A stretch of 64,000 nt of DNA from Buchnera aphidicola (Hyperomyzus lactucae) (GCF_005081705.1 NZ_CP034876.1:573863-637862), one strand, 5' to 3'. Counted from the stretch's first letter, positions 1-11,088 are shown. Translations and numbers: made by a program. The notes: a model not told the origin generated them from the sequence alone.

Positions 1-696
<696 letters not shown>

Positions 697-732
697 TTAC
701 ACTCCATAAATTTTTTTATTCTAAGTGTTTCA

Positions 733-1254
733 CTATATTTTTTCTAATAAGCGAATGATATTAAAAGCTACAGATTTCGCACTTTTGTCATCAGTTTGCA
801 CTGTAATATCTGCTATTTCTTCATATAAAGGATTTCTTTCATGAGCTAAAGTTTCTAATATAATACGATTTGAAGTAGAAACCTGTAATAACGGTCTTTT
901 TTTGTCTCTTTTAGTACGCAATAATTGTTTTTCAATCGTTGTTTCTAAATAGATGACGATGCCTCGAGCTGATAAAAAATTACGAGTTTCTTTAAACTTT
1001 ACTGATCCTCCTCCGGTAGCAAGAACAATACCTTGTTTGGTAGTTAATTCATCAATAATTTTTTTTTCTCTTGCACGAAAGCCAATTTCACCCTCTACGT
1101 CAAAAACCCAATTTATATCAGCACCAGTACGTTTCTCAATCTCTTGATCGGAATCAAAAAATTCCATATTAAGTTGTTGAGACAATTGACGACCAATAGT
1201 ACTTTTTCCAGCACCCATCGGTCCAACTAGAAAGATATTTCGTTTTTCTGCCAT
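733..1254 (-). CDS. aroK: Shikimate kinase I
   Basis: Phosphorylates shikimate with ATP in the chorismate pathway; cytosolic. At 173 residues it has the same length as E. coli AroK. The Walker A motif GPMGAGKS sits at residues 11-18, followed by the shikimate-contacting FDSD segment, FRAREK, and the GGGSV loop near residues 80-84. The lid region carries the conserved RPLL after a basic stretch. It lies 42 bases upstream of aroB and is probably co-transcribed with it. The gene is intact, with base composition like its neighbours. Confidence 0.97.
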   Translation of the reverse strand: MAEKRNIFLVGPMGAGKSTIGRQLSQQLNMEFFDSDQEIEKRTGADINWVFDVEGEIGFRAREKKIIDELTTKQGIVLATGGGSVKFKETRNFLSARGIVIYLETTIEKQLLRTKRDKKRPLLQVSTSNRIILETLAHERNPLYEEIADITVQTDDKSAKSVAFNIIRLLEKI

Positions 1255-1731
1255 TTTTTTATTACTAAGATAATTCGTTAATAAAACCGATGCTCAGCAT
1301 ATTTTGCTGGCAGGACATAAATACATATTATTAAAATAGAATAAAATCAATTATTTTTTAAAATATATGAAAATATCTTATGGTATTTCTTTAGCAAAAA
1401 ATAAAATACTTACAAAAATTTTAATGAAATTATTCTAAATTAAAGATTAATAAATCTTTAGAAAAATAATTATTTTTTCATTAATAAATTTGATCCTTTA
1501 AATTAATCTTATAAAAATCATTGTACTAAAATACCAAAGATAAATTAAAATTTATTTAAAATATTGAGCACATACATTCAAAATTTATTCTATCAGAATC
1601 AGAATAATGTTTTCTATTTTTCTTTTAAAAAGATATATTTTATTGTTAAATACAAAAAAAATAAACTTATAAAGTTTATTTTTTTTATATATTGCTAACT
1701 GATACTGAAAAAGATTTAATCAAGTAAAAAC
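1255..1731. other. Intergenic, AT-rich, no gene seen
   Basis: No open frame or recognisable gene remnant was found on either strand. The only compositional exception is at about 1288-1315, which reads as a small hairpin (CAGCA, five-base loop, TGCTG) in a relatively GC-rich patch. It lies in the leader of aroK. Enteric bacteria carry hofQ and related genes upstream of aroK; no trace of them is visible here. Confidence 0.5.
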
Positions 1732-1761
1732 TTGACTTAGTCTATTTTTTTAGATTAGTAT
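1732..1761 (+). promoter_or_regulatory. Candidate sigma-70 promoter for tRNA-Ser
   Basis: TTGACT at 1732-1737 matches the -35 consensus in five of six positions. It is followed after 18 bases by TAGTAT (1756-1761), a four of six match to the -10 box. A TATATT three bases further on is an alternative. The site lies about 50 bases upstream of the tRNA. Because the surroundings are so AT-rich, the -10 assignment is weak. Confidence 0.4.
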
Positions 1762-1810
1762 ATTATATAAAATATAAAAATATTTTTAGTATAGCATATA
1801 AAATAAACAT

Positions 1811-1895
1811 GGTGAGATGTCCGAGAGGCTTAAGGAGCACGCCTGGAAAGCGTGTATATGGAAACGTATCAAGGGTTCGAATCCCTTTCTCACCA
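1811..1895 (+). tRNA. tRNA-Ser (anticodon GGA)
   Basis: Folds as a class II tRNA. The acceptor GGTGAGA pairs with TCTCACC, the anticodon stem is CACGC/GCGTG with loop CTGGAAA, there is a long variable arm, and the T arm is AAGGG-TTCGAAT-CCCTT. It closely resembles the E. coli GGA tRNA-Ser and reads UCC/UCU codons. The discriminator base is A where E. coli has G. The 3' CCA is not encoded, so tRNA nucleotidyltransferase must add it. Confidence 0.96.
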
Positions 1896-1938
1896 AAAAA
1901 TATATATATCGTTCTAATTAGATATGCAATAATACCTA

Positions 1939-2643
1939 TTATATAGTAGATTCCAAAGCTAATTTAATCATATCATCAAAACTGGATTCTCTATCTTTTG
2001 ATGAAAGACTTTCTTTTTTTAAAATATGATCAGATACAGTGCATATTGATAATGCTTGAGTTTTAAATTCAGAAGCTACTGCATATATTCCTGAAGTTTC
2101 CATATCTACTCCAATAATATTGTATTTTTTTAAAATATGCAGAATTTCTGTATCATCATTATAAAAAGAATCTGTCGTAAAAAAATTACCTATACAAACT
2201 TTAATATTCATTTTTTTTGCTACTTGAACTGTATTATGCAGCATATCAAAATCTGCAATCGCCGCAAAATCGTGATTATTAAATCTTATTCTATTCACTT
2301 TGGAATCAGTAGAAGCACCCATGCTAATTACTATATCACGTAAATGTATATCATCTCGTACAGCACCACAAGTTCCTATACGAATAATTTTTTTTACATG
2401 ATATTCGAGAATTAATTCTCTTACATAAAGAGAAGCAGATGGTATTCCAATACCATGACTCATTACTGATATTTTTTTATTTTTAAAATATCCAGTATAA
2501 GCTAACATCAAACGAGTATTATTTATTTGAACATAATTATTTAAATATTTTTCAGCAATATATTTAGCTCGTACTGGATCTCCTGGCATAAGAACTGTAT
2601 CTGAAAAATCATTAATTTTACTATTGATATGAACTGTAGACAC
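1939..2643 (-). CDS. deoD: Purine nucleoside phosphorylase DeoD-type
   Basis: Phosphorolyses purine (deoxy)nucleosides to base and (deoxy)ribose-1-phosphate; a cytosolic hexamer in E. coli. At 234 residues it is a few shorter than the E. coli enzyme (239). The phosphate-binding MPGDPVRAKYIAEKYL lies near residues 19-34, and the active-site Glu is conserved in DMETSGIY. The last residues of the E. coli protein are missing. It follows deoB by 25 bases on the same strand, as in the deo operon. The rest of that operon (deoC, deoA) is not here, so the pair probably serves nucleoside salvage. Confidence 0.95.
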   Translation of the reverse strand: MSTVHINSKINDFSDTVLMPGDPVRAKYIAEKYLNNYVQINNTRLMLAYTGYFKNKKISVMSHGIGIPSASLYVRELILEYHVKKIIRIGTCGAVRDDIHLRDIVISMGASTDSKVNRIRFNNHDFAAIADFDMLHNTVQVAKKMNIKVCIGNFFTTDSFYNDDTEILHILKKYNIIGVDMETSGIYAVASEFKTQALSICTVSDHILKKESLSSKDRESSFDDMIKLALESTI

Positions 2644-2668
2644 TTTTTTTTCCTTTTTAAAAAATGAA

Positions 2669-3913
2669 TTAATAGTTTATAGAACTTTCAAGCATATTTT
2701 CACCGTATAACATATCAGATAATAAAAAATATTTTGCAATGGTTTGACCTATATCAGAATAAGTTTTTCGATGACCTAAAAAATTAGTTTTAATACCTGG
2801 AGAATAAATTAACACAGGAACGTTTTCTCGTGTATGATCTGTTCCTTTCCATGTTGGATCACATCCATGATCTGCAGTTAAAATTAATAAATCATTTTTT
2901 TTGACTAAATCTATTATTTCAGATAATCTTTGATCAAAAAATTCTAAACCTCTAGCATATCCCGAAACATCACGACGATGTCCCCAACTTGAATCAAAAT
3001 CTACTAAATTAGTAAAAATCATCGTGTTATCTTCTGTGGCTAATTTCATTTCATGAATAGTGGTATTACACAACTCGTTTAAACCAGTAGATTTAATATT
3101 TTTACTTATTCCTACACCAGCATAAATATCAGAAACTTTACCAATAGCAATTACTTTTCCTTGTTTTTCTTCTATAAGTTTTTTCATGACTGTTGTAGAA
3201 AAAGGCCTAATTGAAAAATCACGTCTATTACCTGTACGTTCGAAATTATATTTATTTTTTCCGATAAAGGGCCTTGCAATTACTCTTGCAACTTTATATT
3301 TATATTGATCTAAAATACAACGAATAGTGTTACATAATTTATATAGATCTAGCAAACCAAAAAAATCTTCATGACATGCAATTTGAATAACGGAATCTGA
3401 TGAAGTATATAAAATTGGCTTTCTCGTCTTGATGTGTTCTTCACCTAAATCTTGTATAATATCAGTTCCTGAAGCATGACAATTGCCAATAAAACCTGTT
3501 AATTTAGTAATTTGTAAAATTTTTTCTAATAAATTATCAGGAACACTATTGTATTTTTTATGAAAATAAAACCAATCATCTAAAACTGGTACTCCAGCAA
3601 TTTCCCAATGCCCTGAAGTAGTGTCTTTTCCTGAAGATATCTCGCTAGCAAAACCATAACTAGCAATAACGTTCAAATTACCATCATATCCTAAAGGATA
3701 TTCTCCTGTAGATTCTTTGGTCGCATTTATTATTCCTAATTTTACTAAATTAGGAATATATAAAGAACCTTTTCTTTTAATATTAGCTTCGCCTAAAAAA
3801 CACTTTTCTACTATGTGTCCAAATGTATTTGAACCAACATCATTAAATTTGTAAGCATCAGGACTAGAACCTATGCCAAAAGAATCTAAAACAATTAAAA
3901 AAACTCGTTTCAT
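2669..3913 (-). CDS. deoB: Phosphopentomutase
   Basis: Interconverts (deoxy)ribose-1-phosphate and the 5-phosphate, linking nucleoside phosphorolysis to the pentose phosphate pathway; cytosolic, needs a divalent metal. The protein has 414 residues (407 in E. coli) and starts [15 protein letters not shown] with the metal-binding Asp. It contains the catalytic-Thr region [10 protein letters not shown] and the metal-binding [10 protein letters not shown] and TDHTRE segments of the alkaline-phosphatase superfamily. It lies directly upstream of deoD with 25 bases between them. Confidence 0.95.
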   Translation of the reverse strand: MKRVFLIVLDSFGIGSSPDAYKFNDVGSNTFGHIVEKCFLGEANIKRKGSLYIPNLVKLGIINATKESTGEYPLGYDGNLNVIASYGFASEISSGKDTTSGHWEIAGVPVLDDWFYFHKKYNSVPDNLLEKILQITKLTGFIGNCHASGTDIIQDLGEEHIKTRKPILYTSSDSVIQIACHEDFFGLLDLYKLCNTIRCILDQYKYKVARVIARPFIGKNKYNFERTGNRRDFSIRPFSTTVMKKLIEEKQGKVIAIGKVSDIYAGVGISKNIKSTGLNELCNTTIHEMKLATEDNTMIFTNLVDFDSSWGHRRDVSGYARGLEFFDQRLSEIIDLVKKNDLLILTADHGCDPTWKGTDHTRENVPVLIYSPGIKTNFLGHRKTYSDIGQTIAKYFLLSDMLYGENMLESSINY

Positions 3914-3966
3914 TTTTAAATTTCCACAAAATTAATTAAAAAATATCTTTTAAATTTTTTAAAATA

Positions 3967-5555
3967 TTATTGTTCTCGTACTTTATCGAAAAAAATATCA
4001 GTATACTGGATCATGGCTATATTTAGATTGGCAAGACTAGGTGCTAAATATATTAAAGTATTACAGGCATCATATGCTAAATAAGAATTGTTATTTTTTT
4101 TAAAATTATCAAAAACATGATTATTTTTAGATCTAATCCAGCGAGCAGAAGCAATATTAACTTTTTCATATATTGCATCTATATTATATTCTATCCTTAA
4201 TCTTGCTATAACAACATCAAATTGTAATGTTCCAATCGTACCTAAAATTATATTATTATTAAGAACAGGACGAAATACTTGAACAGCACCTTCTTCTGAT
4301 AACTGAATCAAACCTTTCATTAATTGTTTTTGCTTGAGAGGGTTTTTTAAATAAATACGACGAAATATTTCTGGAGCAAAAGTTGGTATACCAATAAATT
4401 TAATTTCTTCTCCTTCTGTAAAAGAATCTCCAATTTTAATTGTTCCATGATTATGTAGTCCTATAACATCACCTGGATAAGCTTTATTTATTAAGATTCT
4501 ATCTCCAGCTAAAAACGAAAAAGCATCAGAAATGATGATATCTTTTTTTATTCGTACGTGTCTTAATTTCATTCCTTTTGTATATTGTCCTGAAACAATT
4601 CTCATAAAAGCTATTCGATCGCGATGTTTTAAATCCATATTAGCCTGAATTTTAAATATAAAACCTGTAAAATTTTTTTCTTCGGGATTCACTCTTCTTA
4701 TGTTACTTTGACGATATAATGGAGATGGAGCCCATTTTATAAAACCAGTTAGTAGATGATCAATTCCAAAATTTTTAAGTGCACTACCAAAAAAAACAGG
4801 TGTTGAAATACCTCGTAAAAATTTTTTATTATCAAATTGTGGATATACATTTACAATCAAATCTAATTCTTGACGAATCTGTACCGCTAGTTCTTTCCCA
4901 ATATATTGTTCCAATAAAATACTAGACGAGCTAAAAAAATTTTTATCAGTCAATATTTTTCTATTTTTTTTTTTTTATATAAGCAAAAAAATTTATCATA
5001 TATATGATATACGCCTTTAAAGTTTTTTCCACAACTTATAGGCCAGGTAATTGGAATACAATGCAATTTTAATTTTTTCTCGATTTCATCTAAAATATCT
5101 ATTGGTTCTCGACTATCGCGATCTAGCTTATTAATAAAAGTAATGATAGGAGTATTATGAATACGCGTAACATCTATTAATTTTTTTGTTTGTTCTTCTA
5201 TACCTTTAGCAGCATCAATAATCACTAGACAACAATCTACAGCAGTAAGAATACGATATGTATCTTCTGAAAAATCTTTATGACCTGGAGTATCTAATAA
5301 ATTCATTAAAATATCTTTATAAAAAAACTGCATAACAGAAGTGGTTACAGAAATACCTCGTTCTTTTTCAATACTCATCCAATCTGATTTTGCATATTTT
5401 CCATTTTCTCTTCCCTTTATTGTTCCAGGAGCACGAATTGCTTTCGCACAAAATAATATTCTTTCAGTAATAGTAGTTTTTCCAGCATCAGGATGAGAAA
5501 TAATAGCAAAAGTTCTTCTTTTACTTAATTCCTGTTCATGATTTAAATTAAACAT
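3967..5555 (-). pseudogene. prfC: Peptide chain release factor 3, frameshifted at an A13 run
   Basis: RF3 is the GTPase that recycles RF1/RF2 from ribosomes. The N-terminal frame (4950-5555, 201 codons) carries the G domain: SHPDAGKTT, the DTPGHKDF motif and NKLDRD. The C-terminal frame (to 3967, 328 codons from an artefactual TTG) carries the beta-barrel and domain III, ending FFDKVREQ like E. coli. They are joined at a 13-base A run in the mRNA (T run at 4964-4976), between the G domain and the next domain. One extra A gives a continuous product of about 530 residues, matching the 529 of E. coli RF3. Both halves are well conserved, so transcriptional slippage or a sequencing undercall is more likely than a dead gene. 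Confidence 0.9.
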
Positions 5556-5860
5556 ATATACACTCGTTTGAAAATACTTAATTTTAAAAACTCATAAAAA
5601 TATAATATATTAAAATAATTATTTGTTTTAATTAAAAATATTATTATAAGTTTATTTTAAAGAGCTTTTATAAGTCACCTTGATTTATTTTTAAAAAATA
5701 GTAAGATTATAAAAAATTATATATATGATATATACATAATTTTATTAATCTTAAATATTTTAAAATTCTTTACATACATTTAAATCTAATAATATTTTAA
5801 ATGTTATTATAATATAGATAATAATAGCATATTACATAAATGATAAAACAGAGTTTCTCA
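5556..5860. other. Intergenic between divergent prfC and ansA
   Basis: About 305 bases of almost pure A/T between two divergent genes. It must hold the promoters for both. TATAAT occurs at about 5808-5813 ahead of ansA, without a convincing -35 box. No gene remnant or RNA fold was recognised. Confidence 0.35.
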
Positions 5861-6877
5861 ATGAAGAAAAAGTTTATATATATTGCATATACAGGTGGAA
5901 CTATCGGTATGCAAAAATCAAAATATGGATATGTTCCTGTTTCTGGATATCTTCAAAAACAACTTCTAAGAATGCCTGAATTTCATAGTCAAGAAATGCC
6001 AAACGTTACGATTAAAGAATATGAACCATTAATTGATTCTGCTAACATGACACCAATAGAATGGCAAATGATTGCTTATGATATCGAAAAAAATTATCAT
6101 CAATATGATGGATTTGTCATTCTTCATGGAACCGATACTATGGCATACACAGCTTCTGCTCTATCATTTATATTAGAAAATCTAGAAAAGCCTGTAATTG
6201 TAACTGGTTCTCAAATTCCTTTATCAGAAATTCGATCTGATGGTCGTCAAAATCTATTAAATTCTCTTTTAATGGCAGCTCATCATCCTATTAATGAAGT
6301 TACTTTATTTTTTAACTATAGACTTTATAGAGGAAACAGAACAACTAAATCACATGCTGACGGTTTTGATGCCTTTTCTTCACCTAATTTAGAACCATTA
6401 TTAGAAGTTGGTGTCAATATTCGCTATCTTTGTAAAGAAAAATTAGAAAAAAATCAAAAAAAACTAAAGGTTTATCAAATAACACCTCAACCTATTAGTA
6501 TTATTACTATTTATCCAGGAATTTCTAATAAAGTTATTCAAAATTTTTTATTACATCCAGTTAGAGCATTAATTTTATGCACATACGGAATTGGAAATGC
6601 TCCTCAAAATAGAGATTTTTTACAAGAGTTGCATATTGCATGTCATCAAAAAAACATTATTATTATTAATTTAACACAGTGTGCATCAGGAAGAGTAGAT
6701 ATGAACGGATATGCAACTGGAAGCTCTCTCATAAAAGTTGGAGTTATTAGTGGTTATGATTTAACAATAGAAGCTGCGTTAACAAAATTGCACTTTTTAC
6801 TTAGTCAAGATATTTCTAAAGAAAGCATTTGTCTTCAAATGCAAAACAATTTGCGTGGAGAATTAACCCCTCTATAA
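5861..6877 (+). CDS. ansA: L-asparaginase I (cytosolic type)
   Basis: Hydrolyses asparagine to aspartate and ammonia. AnsA is the low-affinity cytosolic enzyme, and no signal peptide is present. The nucleophile Thr lies in AYTGGTIG near residue 14, and the second catalytic cluster HGTDTMAYTAS near residue 90. GSQIPLSEIRSDGRQN and NLTQCASGRV are also conserved. I place the start at 5861 because it gives 338 residues, exactly the E. coli length, with an AGAG a few bases upstream. An in-frame ATG at 5840 would add seven residues and has no ribosome site. It converges on nfuA with a gap of only five bases. Confidence 0.94.
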   Translation: MKKKFIYIAYTGGTIGMQKSKYGYVPVSGYLQKQLLRMPEFHSQEMPNVTIKEYEPLIDSANMTPIEWQMIAYDIEKNYHQYDGFVILHGTDTMAYTASALSFILENLEKPVIVTGSQIPLSEIRSDGRQNLLNSLLMAAHHPINEVTLFFNYRLYRGNRTTKSHADGFDAFSSPNLEPLLEVGVNIRYLCKEKLEKNQKKLKVYQITPQPISIITIYPGISNKVIQNFLLHPVRALILCTYGIGNAPQNRDFLQELHIACHQKNIIIINLTQCASGRVDMNGYATGSSLIKVGVISGYDLTIEAALTKLHFLLSQDISKESICLQMQNNLRGELTPL

Positions 6878-6882
6878 TAAAA

Positions 6883-7458
6883 TTAATAAAAAGAATGCTG
6901 TCCATGTAAATGTTCTGTTTTGTCATATACTTTTTTTATTTCGGGAAAAGAAGCTAATAACTTTTTTTCAACTGTCTCTTTTAAAGTCAATCCAATCATA
7001 GAACATCCATTACAACCTCCACTAAATTGTATTGTAGCAGTCCCATTTTTATCAAATTTAATTAAATTTACTTGTCCTCCATGACTTGATAACTGGGGAT
7101 TAATTTCAATATTCAAAAAATATTTTATTTTTTCTTCTAATGAAGACGTTTTTTGAGAAATATTAACTTTGGCATATGGTGCTTTTAATGTTAATTGAGA
7201 ACCGAGTTTGTCTACTATAAGATCGATTTCTGCATTTTTAAAATAAGAAAGAATATTTTTATTAACATAAACAAAAAATCCATCATATTTTAATTGAATA
7301 TCTAATTCTTCTATTTCATTTTTAGGACAAAATGCAACTCCACATTCTGCACTAGGAGTGCCGGGGTTAACTATAAAAACACGTATTTGGGTGCCCATTG
7401 ATTCATTAGATAAGAGTGTTTTGAAATGTTTTTGTGCATTTTTAGAAATAGTTATCAT
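6883..7458 (-). CDS. nfuA: Fe/S biogenesis protein NfuA
   Basis: Carries [4Fe-4S] clusters to client apoproteins. An N-terminal degenerate A-type (IscA-like) domain is fused to a C-terminal Nfu domain with the cluster-binding CxxC in GGCNGCSM. Starting at the ATG at 7458 gives 191 residues, the E. coli length. The longer frame from 7494 adds 12 unmatched residues. The degenerate A-type domain retains AECGVAFCP. With iscA absent from the isc locus in this window, NfuA may be a main carrier here; that is inference. Confidence 0.94.
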   Translation of the reverse strand: MITISKNAQKHFKTLLSNESMGTQIRVFIVNPGTPSAECGVAFCPKNEIEELDIQLKYDGFFVYVNKNILSYFKNAEIDLIVDKLGSQLTLKAPYAKVNISQKTSSLEEKIKYFLNIEINPQLSSHGGQVNLIKFDKNGTATIQFSGGCNGCSMIGLTLKETVEKKLLASFPEIKKVYDKTEHLHGQHSFY

Positions 7459-7583
7459 AAAATTTATTTTAATAAATGTTTGTTTAATTAACAATTTTAC
7501 TAATTTATTTTAAAAAAACAAGAATATTTCACTATAATCTAAATATTTTTTATATAAAATCATATAAAGAGAAATCGAAACAA

Positions 7584-8353
7584 ATGAAAAAATTTTATTG
7601 GACTACTATAGGAACAGGAAAAATAAATATAATTCTATTAAGTGGCTGGGGAATTAATTCGAAAATATGGTTGTGTATTATTCAAAAACTCCATTTTTTT
7701 TTAAATTTTATTTGATTGATTTGCCTGGATGTGGAATAAATCAACATATGTCTTCTATAAAAATAGAAGAAATAATTGAAATCTTATATAATAAGATGCC
7801 TAAAAATTCTATTTGGTTAGGATGGTCTATAGGTGGATTAATTGCAAGTCGTTTTGTATTATCTTATCCAGAACACACTTTAGCTTTAATTACTGTAGCC
7901 TCTTCTCCATGTTTTGTAGAAAAAAAAAACTGGCCGGGAATAAAGAAATATACTGCATATAAATTTTATTCTGATTTACAAACAAATTACTTTAAAACAA
8001 TAAATAATTTTTTCTATTTACAACAAAAATATACAAAAAAATATTTTTATAATTCAAATAAGTTAAAAGAAATAATACTTTCTCAATCCCAACCTAATAG
8101 GGAATTTTTAAAAAATGGTTTGGAAATAATTTGTTCTATAGATTTGCGTTTAGAAATGACTTTGATAAAAGTTCCTTTTTTGCGAATATATGGGTCAATA
8201 GATGGATTGGTTCCTAAAGAAATTAAAAATATACTTGACAAGATATGGCTTAATACTGATTCAGTTATTATAAAACAAGCTGCTCATATTCCACATGTCT
8301 CACATCCAAAAGAATTTTGTTCTATTTTGCTGAATTTTAAAAATTTACTTTAA
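7584..8353 (+). pseudogene. bioH: Pimeloyl-ACP methyl ester carboxylesterase, frameshifted at a T9 run
   Basis: BioH removes the methyl group from pimeloyl-ACP methyl ester in biotin synthesis. The first frame (ATG at 7584) encodes MKKFYWTTIGTGKIN and the oxyanion region LLSGWGIN, then hits a stop at 7713-7715. The second frame carries the rest: IDLPGCG, nucleophile Ser in GWSIGG, Asp in YGSIDGLVP and His in QAAHIPHVSHP. The frames meet at a run of nine T (7694-7702). One extra T makes HFFFKFYLIDLPG, which aligns to E. coli without gaps. All catalytic residues survive, so rescue by slippage, or a sequence error, is plausible. An in-frame start at 7667 would lack the oxyanion strand. Confidence 0.9.
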
Positions 8354-8366
8354 AATATAAGCGTAT

Positions 8367-8400
8367 GGCCCCAAAACGTTGGGGCCTTAATTAAGTTTTT
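8367..8400. terminator. Bidirectional rho-independent terminator between bioH and ssb
   Basis: A perfect 8-bp stem GGCCCCAA / TTGGGGCC (8367-8374 and 8379-8386) with loop AACG is followed by an AT stretch ending in five T (8396-8400). On the opposite strand the flank is AT-rich as well. The genes on both sides converge here. It is among the most GC-rich short segments of the window, which argues that selection maintains it. Confidence 0.85.
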
Positions 8401-8411
8401 ATAAGATTATA

Positions 8412-8924
8412 TTAAAAAGGAATTTCATCGTCAAAGTCTATTTCTGCAGAAGAATTAATTAAATCCTTATTTGATTTATAGGATTCTGTATTTTTTTCAA
8501 AATCTACTTGAGCTGTTTTTTTTGTTTTAACTAAATTGCTATTATGATTTGTTTGTACTGTTTGTAAATGAGAATTACGACTACCCAACATTTGCATAGT
8601 TCCACCAATATTCACAACAATTTCTGTAGTATAACGTTCTAAACCATTTTGATCTTGCCATTTTCTAGTTTGTAGTGACCCTTCAATATATACTTGAGAA
8701 CCTTTTCGAAGATATTCACCAGCAATTTCTGCTAATTTTCCAAATAATACTATTCTATGCCACTCCGTTTTTTCTTTATTTTCTCCAGTATTTTTATCTT
8801 TCCAATTTTCAGAAGTTGCTAAAGTCATATTTACTACTGCATTACCATTGGGCATATACCGAACTTCGGGATCTTGCCCTAAATGTCCAATAAGAATAAC
8901 TTTATTAACACCTCTACTTGCCAT
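8412..8924 (-). CDS. ssb: Single-stranded DNA-binding protein
   Basis: Coats single-stranded DNA in replication and repair. An N-terminal OB fold (about residues 1-110: [38 protein letters not shown]) is followed by a shortened, low-complexity linker and the conserved acidic tip DFDDEIPF that recruits partner proteins. It has 170 residues against 178 in E. coli, and the usual Gly/Pro/Gln linker has become Asn/Lys-rich. It is divergent from dnaB with nearly 490 bases between them. Confidence 0.97.
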   Translation of the reverse strand: MASRGVNKVILIGHLGQDPEVRYMPNGNAVVNMTLATSENWKDKNTGENKEKTEWHRIVLFGKLAEIAGEYLRKGSQVYIEGSLQTRKWQDQNGLERYTTEIVVNIGGTMQMLGSRNSHLQTVQTNHNSNLVKTKKTAQVDFEKNTESYKSNKDLINSSAEIDFDDEIPF

Positions 8925-9410
8925 AATACAAACTCCATTTTTTGAATTTGATACACAAAAATAATATATTTATATATAAGTAACAAATTATACATGGTAA
9001 ATATTTTATTTAGTACAATCAAATCTATAAAAATGCTATATTATTTTTTCTTTTCTAAGAAAATATTTATTTTTTTAAAATAATATTAATTATAATGTTT
9101 TAAAAATATCAAGATCTATTTATTAAACAGAAATCTTTGACATTTGAAATAGTATTTAATGTATAAAAATATTTTATTAATATAAACATTTAATATACTT
9201 TAAAAATAATTATTACTCATCAAAGATAAATAAAAAATTTTTTTATACATATTTAAATATGATTGTAAAACTAAAAAAATACATTGTATTTTATAAAAAT
9301 ATTTACATATAAAAAATGACTTAAATAGATTAGTCCTTAGATAGTGTATTATTGCAATATTAAGATATAATTTCAGAGAAATTCACTAAATAACGGTATA
9401 TGCAATAAAT
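8925..9410. other. Intergenic between divergent ssb and dnaB
   Basis: About 486 bases with no open frame or recognisable gene remnant. It should contain promoters for both genes. A TTGACA at 9137-9142 and a TATAAT at 9366-9371 stand out, but they are too far apart to form one promoter. Confidence 0.4.
9137..9167 (+). promoter_or_regulatory. Candidate promoter upstream of dnaB
   Basis: A perfect -35 hexamer TTGACA (9137-9142) is followed after 19 bases by TATAAA (9162-9167). The spacer is longer than the usual 17, and the site is about 240 bases from dnaB. A TATAAT at 9366-9371, without a good -35 box, is closer to the gene. Confidence 0.3.
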
Positions 9411-10790
9411 ATGACTAAGAATAAATTGTATTTAAATCAAATTAACAGATTAAAGATTCCACCTCATTCTTTAGAAGCAGAGCAGTCAGTATTAGGTGGT
9501 TTAATGTTAGATAATGAACAATGGGATACAGTTTCAGAACATGTGGTTGCTGATGATTTTTTTAGTAAACCTCATCGTTTAATATTTCAAGAAATGCAAC
9601 AACTTCTTGATCTAGGGTATCCAATTGATTTAATCACTCTATCTGAATCTTTAGAACAAAAGGGAAAATTAGAAAGTGTAGGTAGATTTTCTTATTTAGC
9701 AGAACTATCAAAAAATACTCCTAGTACAGCAAATATTACTGCATATGCTGATATAGTTCGAGAACGTGCAATAGTAAGAGAAATGATATTAGTAGCTAAC
9801 AAAATAGCCAATGCTGGATATGATACACAAGGTCGAAAAAGTGAAGAGCTATTAGATTATGCGGAATCTAGTGTATTTAAAATTGCAGAAAAACGTTTTA
9901 AAAAAGATTCAGGACCCAAAAATATCGAACAAATTCTTGATGAAACTGTTGCTAGTATTGAAAAATTATTTTTATCACCTCATGATGGAGTAACAGGAAT
10001 TAATACAGGATATCAAGACTTAAATAAAAAAACATCAGGTTTACAACGTTCTGAACTCATTATTATCGCCGCTCGACCTTCAATGGGAAAAACAACATTT
10101 GCAATGAATTTATGTGAAAATGCTGCTATGTTATATGATAAACCAGTTCTGATATTTAGTTTAGAAATGCCTGGAGAACAAATTATGATGCGCATGTTAG
10201 CTTCATTATCTAGAGTTAATCAAGCACGAATTCGAACTGGACAATTGAACGATGAGGATTGGGCACGTATGTCTGGTACAATCAATATTCTTCTGAAAAA
10301 AAAGAATATTTATATTGATGATTCTTCAGCATTAACTCCTAGTGAAGTACGTTCAAGAGCACGTCGTATTTACCGTGAAAATAACGGATTAACATTAATT
10401 ATGGTTGATTATCTTCAGTTAATGAGAGTACCTTCTTTATCTGAAAATAGAACCCTTGAAATTGCAGAAATATCTAGAACTTTAAAAGCATTGGCAAAAG
10501 AACTTCAAGTTCCAGTAATAGCATTATCACAACTTAATCGCTCTTTAGAACAAAGATCTGATAAAAGACCAGTAAATTCAGATTTACGTGAATCAGGTTC
10601 GTTAGAACAAGATGCTGATTTAATCATGTTTATATACCGTGATGAAATTTATCATGAAAATAGTGATTTTAAAGGAATTGCAGAAATAATAATAGGAAAA
10701 CAAAGAAATGGTCCAATTGGAACAGTATGTCTAACTTTTAACGGACACTGGTCCAGATTTGATAACTATGCTGGTCCTAAATATGACTAA
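9411..10790 (+). CDS. dnaB: Replicative DNA helicase
   Basis: Hexameric 5'-3' helicase of the replication fork. The N-terminal domain (about residues 15-115) includes PPHSLEAEQSVLGGLM. The linker is followed by a RecA-like domain with Walker A ARPSMGKTTFA, Walker B MVDYLQLM, the DLRESGSLEQDAD segment and IGKQRNGP. At 459 residues it is close to E. coli (471). The gene is intact. Some enteric replisome loaders are reduced in Buchnera, but none is in view here. Confidence 0.97.
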   Translation: MTKNKLYLNQINRLKIPPHSLEAEQSVLGGLMLDNEQWDTVSEHVVADDFFSKPHRLIFQEMQQLLDLGYPIDLITLSESLEQKGKLESVGRFSYLAELSKNTPSTANITAYADIVRERAIVREMILVANKIANAGYDTQGRKSEELLDYAESSVFKIAEKRFKKDSGPKNIEQILDETVASIEKLFLSPHDGVTGINTGYQDLNKKTSGLQRSELIIIAARPSMGKTTFAMNLCENAAMLYDKPVLIFSLEMPGEQIMMRMLASLSRVNQARIRTGQLNDEDWARMSGTINILLKKKNIYIDDSSALTPSEVRSRARRIYRENNGLTLIMVDYLQLMRVPSLSENRTLEIAEISRTLKALAKELQVPVIALSQLNRSLEQRSDKRPVNSDLRESGSLEQDADLIMFIYRDEIYHENSDFKGIAEIIIGKQRNGPIGTVCLTFNGHWSRFDNYAGPKYD

Positions 10791-11088
10791 ATATTAAAAG
10801 TTTTGTCAATTTACAAATAAAATAAATTATAACTATTAAAAAATATTTTTTTAATTATTTAATAATAACAGAATTGATCTTTTTTTAAATTAATTATTAA
10901 ATGCTTCAAACTATTTTTATTTATAAAATGAAAATTTTTATGAAAATAAATTTATTAAAATATTTAAAAAAATAAAATAATTAAAATAATATTATTTTAT
11001 TCATAAATATATTACTGTATAACTAATTTTAGTCAATCAAAAAATATTATCTATTCATAAAAAATATTTAATTAATAAGAAAAAATAT
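10791..11088. other. Intergenic between dnaB and gshB
   Basis: About 298 bases of low-complexity A/T. No open frame, hairpin with a T tail, or gene remnant was recognised. The promoter for the gshB-ruvX-yggS-hemW series presumably lies in it. Confidence 0.35.

Noticed and set aside
953..1147. Plus-strand open frame of 64 codons antisense to aroK
   Set aside because: Lies entirely inside the conserved aroK frame and has no family resemblance. The same applies to antisense frames within deoD, ssb, dnaB, sbcB, rnr, purA, mtlA, pgi, hslU, epmA, rep, ilvD and iscU.
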